A DNA stretch of 7,892 bases. Origin: SAR202 cluster bacterium (GTDB lineage Bacteria; Chloroflexota; Dehalococcoidia; Lucifugimonadales; UBA3495). Below the pieces are notes generated by a model. The model searched no databases. It saw only the letters and a list, made by a program, of their open reading frames with translations, and was not told the DNA's origin. Positions 5,428 to 7,892 of this stretch are shown here, in pieces (within the stretch, counting starts at the first letter, position 1; the number at the start of each line of letters is the position of its first letter). Made by a program: the position numbers and the translations under genes. The DNA lies in the NCBI GenBank assembly GCA_009392095.1, contig VFHF01000241.1, forward strand, positions 1-7,892, read 5' to 3'.

Positions 5428-5631
5428 TTAGCCGGTCAACACATCGGCCACGGCGTTGGCCAACTCATCCTGTATGTCTGGTATGACGTGGGAATACAAA
5501 TTCAAGGTGATGCCAATCTTTGAGTGTCCCAAGGCTTCGCTAACAATCTTGGGTTGGATGTTCTGTTTGAACGCCAAGGTCGCGAACGCGTGCATCAACC
5601 CATGAAACGTCAAATTGGGTAAGTAATACAA
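5428..5631 (-). pseudogene. tyrosine recombinase (integrase), C-terminal remnant
   Basis: About 65 residues match the C-terminal catalytic end of phage-type tyrosine recombinases: LPNLTFHGLMHAFATLAF, PKIVSEALGHSKIGITLNLY (with LGH at 34-36 and the tyrosine nucleophile at about residue 46), then a helical tail. The family box is HxLRH; here it reads HGLMH, so the second catalytic Arg is Met. The N-terminal DNA-binding region and the first catalytic Arg and Lys are absent: the frame is open only to a stop at 5668-5670, and the homology ends about where the ABM-like gene's stop codon lies (5633-5635). Only a TTG at 5631 could start it and no ribosome site is present, so it is a dead remnant. Its position beside a tRNA-Leu fragment and terminator is what an integrated element's end looks like. 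Confidence 0.8.
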
Positions 5632-5632
5632 C

Positions 5633-6271
5633 TTATGGGACGCAAGTCCAGACCACTTCCCCAGACCTCACGGAAATGTTCTTTTCGAACTGGGCAACCC
5701 CGGGAATGGTCAGGTCATTAATAATGAAATCGTCCATGCCTGCCATAACGCCCCTCATACCCACCGAGCCCGCGTCGGCGGATGCTTTGGAGTCGAACAC
5801 ACCAGTTTGAAACATCCGATTGTTAGGTTCCTGGCACCGTACTAGGCGAACCCTAATCAATCCAGACATTCCACGGGCTGTTTCCGTGGTAGTGTCCCAG
5901 TAAGACATCAGAGCGTCATATCTAGACGTATCGAACCCATAAACTAAGTGTCTAATATATCCAGGCTCCTTTGACTGGTCATCAGCATCATAACCCCAGA
6001 TTACTTCCCCTTCACGTTGTACGGGTGGCGCCGTCATGAACTCGCCCATTTTCCCGAAATTGCTTCTTGCGTTTTCAGCATTGGCATCCGCAGCTGCCTT
6101 ATCTATATATGCGCCAGTAACAATCATGCGGTCGTCAGCCACACGCACAGCGCGTACAGATATTAATCCAGACCACCCCATAATGGCTTCACGCGTACTG
6201 CCTGCGATGGACATTATGGAATCGTAGTCCGAAGGGTCGAAAGTCATCATGGTATGTCGAACGTATGGCAT
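5633..6271 (-). CDS. tandem ABM-like (dimeric alpha-beta barrel) protein, function unknown
   Basis: A 212-residue protein made of two similar halves. Residues 3-93 begin YVRHTMMTFDPSDYDSIM and end GEVIWGYD; residues 105-211 begin YIRHLVYGFDTSRYDALM and end GEVVWTCV. Between them both halves carry a SGLI-VR block, a shared block RM-TG--D-KA-ADA, and a helix. This is the pattern of antibiotic-biosynthesis-monooxygenase-like dimeric alpha-beta barrel domains, which normally pair as dimers, so one chain may form a pseudo-dimer. Members include cofactor-independent oxygenases and heme-degrading enzymes, but no diagnostic active site is visible here. The ATG at 6271 has GGAGGA 5 bases upstream and a candidate promoter at 6313-6341, so it is probably a single-gene unit. 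The stop codon lies at the edge of the integrase remnant, which may mark a recombination junction, but the second half looks complete. Confidence 0.75.
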   Translation of the reverse strand: MPYVRHTMMTFDPSDYDSIMSIAGSTREAIMGWSGLISVRAVRVADDRMIVTGAYIDKAAADANAENARSNFGKMGEFMTAPPVQREGEVIWGYDADDQSKEPGYIRHLVYGFDTSRYDALMSYWDTTTETARGMSGLIRVRLVRCQEPNNRMFQTGVFDSKASADAGSVGMRGVMAGMDDFIINDLTIPGVAQFEKNISVRSGEVVWTCVP

Positions 6272-6312
6272 GCTGTTCCTCCAATCCTAAAATGGGTTTG
6301 GGGTCGGAGGCT

Positions 6313-6341
6313 ATATTAATCACAAGTGGAGTCTCTGTCTA
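6313..6341 (-). promoter_or_regulatory. candidate sigma-70-type promoter of the ABM-like gene
   Basis: On the minus strand TAGACA (6336-6341, 5 of 6 to the -35 consensus) is followed after exactly 17 bases by TAATAT (6313-6318, 4 of 6 to the -10 consensus). Transcription would begin near 6306, about 35 bases before the ATG, with GGAGGA (6277-6282) in the leader as a strong ribosome site. Confidence 0.5.
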
Positions 6342-6444
6342 ACTGTAGAAATTTATGGCTCGTTTGTAAGACTGGAATGAGGCCCAGCGAATACCTGGCC
6401 AACAAGTAATGGTTCAGTACATCTAGGTAATCGGGATTGATATT

Positions 6445-6473
6445 GACGGGCGCACCCAGATGGTCCGCCCGTC
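6445..6473. repeat. GC-rich imperfect hairpin
   Basis: GACGGGCG (6445-6452) is perfectly complementary to CGCCCGTC (6466-6473). Inside, ACC and GGT pair across a C-C mismatch, leaving the loop CAGAT, so 11 of 12 positions pair. Neither strand has a T tract after it, so it is not an intrinsic terminator. It lies about 150 bases after the hydrolase stop and about 170 bases before the ABM-like start, and could be an RNA structure, a protein-binding palindrome or a transcript 3' end stabiliser. Confidence 0.5.
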
Positions 6474-6623
6474 CACTAGGCCACCTCGTGCAACTTACGT
6501 ACCCACGATTCGATTCCGGAAACACCGATGCCGAAGGGAAACAAAAGTAGGGTATCGGGAGATGGACTAGAGTTGAACGAAACCAGAACCAGGGATTAGC
6601 AGTGCTTGTGCTTGTTGAGGTCT

Positions 6624-7481
6624 TTAATCAAGCTGCTTGGCGATGAATTCCGTAACTATCTTCACGAACTCGTCTACCTCCAAGCCTGCCTCCCTAGCCC
6701 AGCCATGGCCCATTCCCTGGAAGGGCACTAGTCGGGCTTTGCCGCCAGCCTCGTTGTAGGCGGATACGAATCTCTCGGACGCTTCGATCGGCATCACGTC
6801 GTCGGCTGTGCCGTGGAGGACCAACGCCGGAGATAACGTTAGCTTCTCGCCCCTTTTGATGACGTTCAAAGGGGTGGATTCGTGCATCGCTTCGTCGCCC
6901 TGGAAGAACATGTGATGCTTTTCCATCAATTCTGTGTTGCCTTTTCCTTTGGCTATTTCGTACCTGAAGTATGGTTCAATAACTGGCCAACATGAAATTA
7001 TCCAGGCCAATCGGGCGTCGGCTGGTGACGAGCCTTCCAGATGCAGGGCCGAATATCTGGGATCATCGATGCGCATGGCGGCTAGAGGCAAGGTGTGTCC
7101 ACCACTGGAGTAGCCGATACCGCCCAGAGCGTTAGGGTCTCCGTTGAATTCGGCAGCATGGGCTTTGAGCCAGCGGACGCCGTAATGGATGTCCTGGATT
7201 TGCAATGGGTAGGGGAACCCCTTGCCCACCCGTTGGCCGATGGAGGCCACAACCAGGCCGGTTGCCGCCAGAGGCTCGCAGGTCGACGCGTAATCGGTGT
7301 GGTCTTTGTCGGTCCACGCACCTCCGTGGATGCTTAAAAGCATTGGGAAAGGCCCTGGGCCTTCAGGTTGGTAGATGCGGGCCTGACGGGTTACGCCGCC
7401 GACGTTGAGGTACTCCTGGTCATGCATTCGCACTGCGTACAAATCGGAAGGGTCGTAACGGTATGCCTTTTGGGTGGTCAT
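6624..7481 (-). CDS. alpha/beta hydrolase, HSL/BD-FAE-like esterase
   Basis: A 285-residue Ser hydrolase. IHGGAW at 51-56 is the HGG oxyanion-hole motif of the hormone-sensitive-lipase/carboxylesterase branch; GYSSGG at 123-128 is the GxSxG elbow with Ser125; Asp227 in HGTADDVMP and His259 in GMGHGW complete the triad. Such enzymes cleave esters of small acids, sometimes acetylated sugars or kynurenine-type formyl groups; the substrate here is not determinable. There is no signal peptide and the length is usual. The ATG at 7481 has AAGGA about 9 bases upstream. The PCC/DUF296 gene ends 75 bases upstream on the same strand, so co-transcription is possible. TATAGT at about 15 bases before the start codon side of this gap could be a -10 element, but it lacks a -35 and would leave almost no leader. 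Confidence 0.92.
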   Translation of the reverse strand: MTTQKAYRYDPSDLYAVRMHDQEYLNVGGVTRQARIYQPEGPGPFPMLLSIHGGAWTDKDHTDYASTCEPLAATGLVVASIGQRVGKGFPYPLQIQDIHYGVRWLKAHAAEFNGDPNALGGIGYSSGGHTLPLAAMRIDDPRYSALHLEGSSPADARLAWIISCWPVIEPYFRYEIAKGKGNTELMEKHHMFFQGDEAMHESTPLNVIKRGEKLTLSPALVLHGTADDVMPIEASERFVSAYNEAGGKARLVPFQGMGHGWAREAGLEVDEFVKIVTEFIAKQLD

Positions 7482-7524
7482 GGGCTTGGGTCCTTACTAT
7501 ATTGGAGAATCAAGGTTCGACGAT

Positions 7525-7548
7525 GCCTAATCTTTTAGATATTTAGGC
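7525..7548. repeat. weak AT-rich inverted repeat between PCC/DUF296 and hydrolase genes
   Basis: GCCTAA (7525-7530) and TTAGGC (7543-7548) are complementary with a 12-base interior that contains a small internal TCT/AGA pair. No T tract follows on the minus strand, so termination is doubtful. It could be a binding site or chance. Confidence 0.25.
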
Positions 7549-7556
7549 GGAACGTT

Positions 7557-7892
7557 TCAGCTCCCTGTATTTTCTTCTATGATTTGGAGATACATAAATG
7601 CGCCGGTAAAGCATGTAGCGTCTTCGCAATGACCGCCGACCATTTCACCTGAAGGTCGTGCAGCGGCGACGTGTATATGTACGCGTATTCCACCATCCTC
7701 CAGGGGTTGAACGTAACCCTCTGCGCTTACCAACTCGAGATTCTCGTTGATTATTTGTCTCTCAAACTCTGGCACACCTTCTTTGCGGTCGCAAAGATTA
7801 CGAAGTTTTAATTGGCTTAGGCTTCCTATACAGGACGTTACGGCGGCTTCACGGATGCCTTCTGAAAGAGCCAAGGATTCGAGGCCTTCAAT
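7557..7892 (-). CDS. PCC/DUF296 domain protein, 5' end beyond the window
   Basis: The frame is open to the right edge, so only the last 111 residues are visible and the start is missing; a TTG at 7874 lies inside the domain and is not a credible start. The visible part matches the PCC (plants and prokaryotes conserved, DUF296) domain: SEGIREAAVTSCIGSLSQLK, where GSLS is at about 23-26, then ENLELVSAEGYVQ, VHIHVA with His72/His74, and GEMVGGH with His88. In plants this domain is joined to AT-hook DNA-binding proteins; in bacteria it is usually a stand-alone trimer of unclear role, and the conserved histidines are proposed to hold a metal. The C-terminal end, LQIIEENTGS, is normal. It is read towards the alpha/beta hydrolase gene, 75 bases away. 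Confidence 0.82.
   Translation of the reverse strand: MEGLESLALSEGIREAAVTSCIGSLSQLKLRNLCDRKEGVPEFERQIINENLELVSAEGYVQPLEDGGIRVHIHVAAARPSGEMVGGHCEDATCFTGAFMYLQIIEENTGS

Larger units (their letters stand above)
311..5631. mobile_element. decayed composite tRNA-Leu-targeted integration zone (hypothesis)
   Basis: Three partial tRNA-Leu 3' ends (311-364 and 3724-3739 on the minus strand, 5260-5315 on the plus strand), a dead tyrosine recombinase end and a peptidase cut at an att-like boundary lie within 5.3 kb. Copies 1 and 3 are direct repeats enclosing the DUF4395, GMC and dienelactone hydrolase genes (3.4 kb). Copies 1 and 2 are inverted around the whole block. No functional integrase, origin or transfer gene is present. 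The boundaries are inferred from the repeats only, and several successive insertions are more likely than a single element. Confidence 0.35.
6272..6623. other. gene-free stretch between the alpha/beta hydrolase and the ABM-like gene
   Basis: About 350 bases without a convincing gene. It contains the ABM-like promoter and ribosome site (6277-6341) and a GC-rich hairpin (6445-6473). A minus-strand frame of 69 codons (6316-6525) has an unconvincing, basic and Arg/Ser-rich start and runs through the promoter, so I do not call it. A plus-strand 23-codon frame from 6528 is likewise unsupported. No tRNA is visible. Confidence 0.55.

Noticed and set aside
6316..6525. 69-codon minus-strand frame in the gap before the ABM-like gene
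   Set aside because: It overlaps the likely promoter, contains the hairpin, lacks a ribosome site and matches no family that I recognise.
6528..6541. Possible fourth tRNA-Leu end (GCCGAAGG on the plus strand)
   Set aside because: Only about 8 bases match the acceptor strand, CCA is replaced by ATC, and neither a variable arm nor a terminator is present.
1..7892. CRISPR array, toxin-antitoxin pair, restriction or other defence system
   Set aside because: No regularly spaced repeats, and none of the supported genes belongs to a defence family.

Overview
The window is about 7.9 kb of bacterial DNA in which every protein gene I can support lies on the minus strand. The gene content (GMC-family FAD oxidoreductase, dienelactone hydrolase, TauE/SafE permease, M28 peptidase remnant, tandem ABM-fold protein, HSL-type hydrolase, PCC/DUF296 protein) suggests a free-living heterotroph that processes dissolved organic compounds. 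The peptide style resembles uncultivated marine Chloroflexota such as SAR202, but that is an impression and not a proven placement. There are no rRNA or phylogenetic marker genes.

Layout. 1-165: decayed end of a spermidine-synthase-like gene, cut by the left edge. 166-364: an AT-rich spacer, a strong minus-strand terminator, and the 3' half of a tRNA-Leu(CAA) gene on the minus strand. 498-3461: a compact minus-strand cluster read in the order dienelactone hydrolase, GMC oxidoreductase, a possible 57-aa protein, DUF4395 membrane protein. 3462-3850: leader and candidate promoter of that cluster, a second strong minus-strand terminator, and a very short second tRNA-Leu 3'-end copy. 3851-4630: TauE/SafE permease. 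4725-5259: broken M28 peptidase whose 5' part is lost exactly where a third tRNA-Leu 3' half begins (5260-5315, plus strand). 5361-5394: terminator. 5428-5631: C-terminal scrap of a tyrosine recombinase. 5633-6271: tandem-domain ABM-like protein with a good promoter and ribosome site. 6272-6623: gene-free stretch holding a GC-rich hairpin. 6624-7481: alpha/beta hydrolase. 7557-7892: PCC/DUF296 protein, cut by the right edge.

How it fits together. The notable feature is repeated use of a tRNA-Leu 3' half that starts in the anticodon loop, together with an integrase remnant and pseudogenes. Tyrosine recombinases commonly integrate at tRNA genes and leave just such fragments. The window therefore looks like a decayed, composite tRNA-targeted integration zone in which intact metabolic genes (hydrolase plus oxidase cluster, permease) sit as cargo between old attachment sites. 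The cluster may oxidise an alcohol with the GMC enzyme and hydrolyse a lactone or ester with the dienelactone hydrolase, but the substrates cannot be read from the sequence. I do not see a defence system, CRISPR array or complete mobile element.
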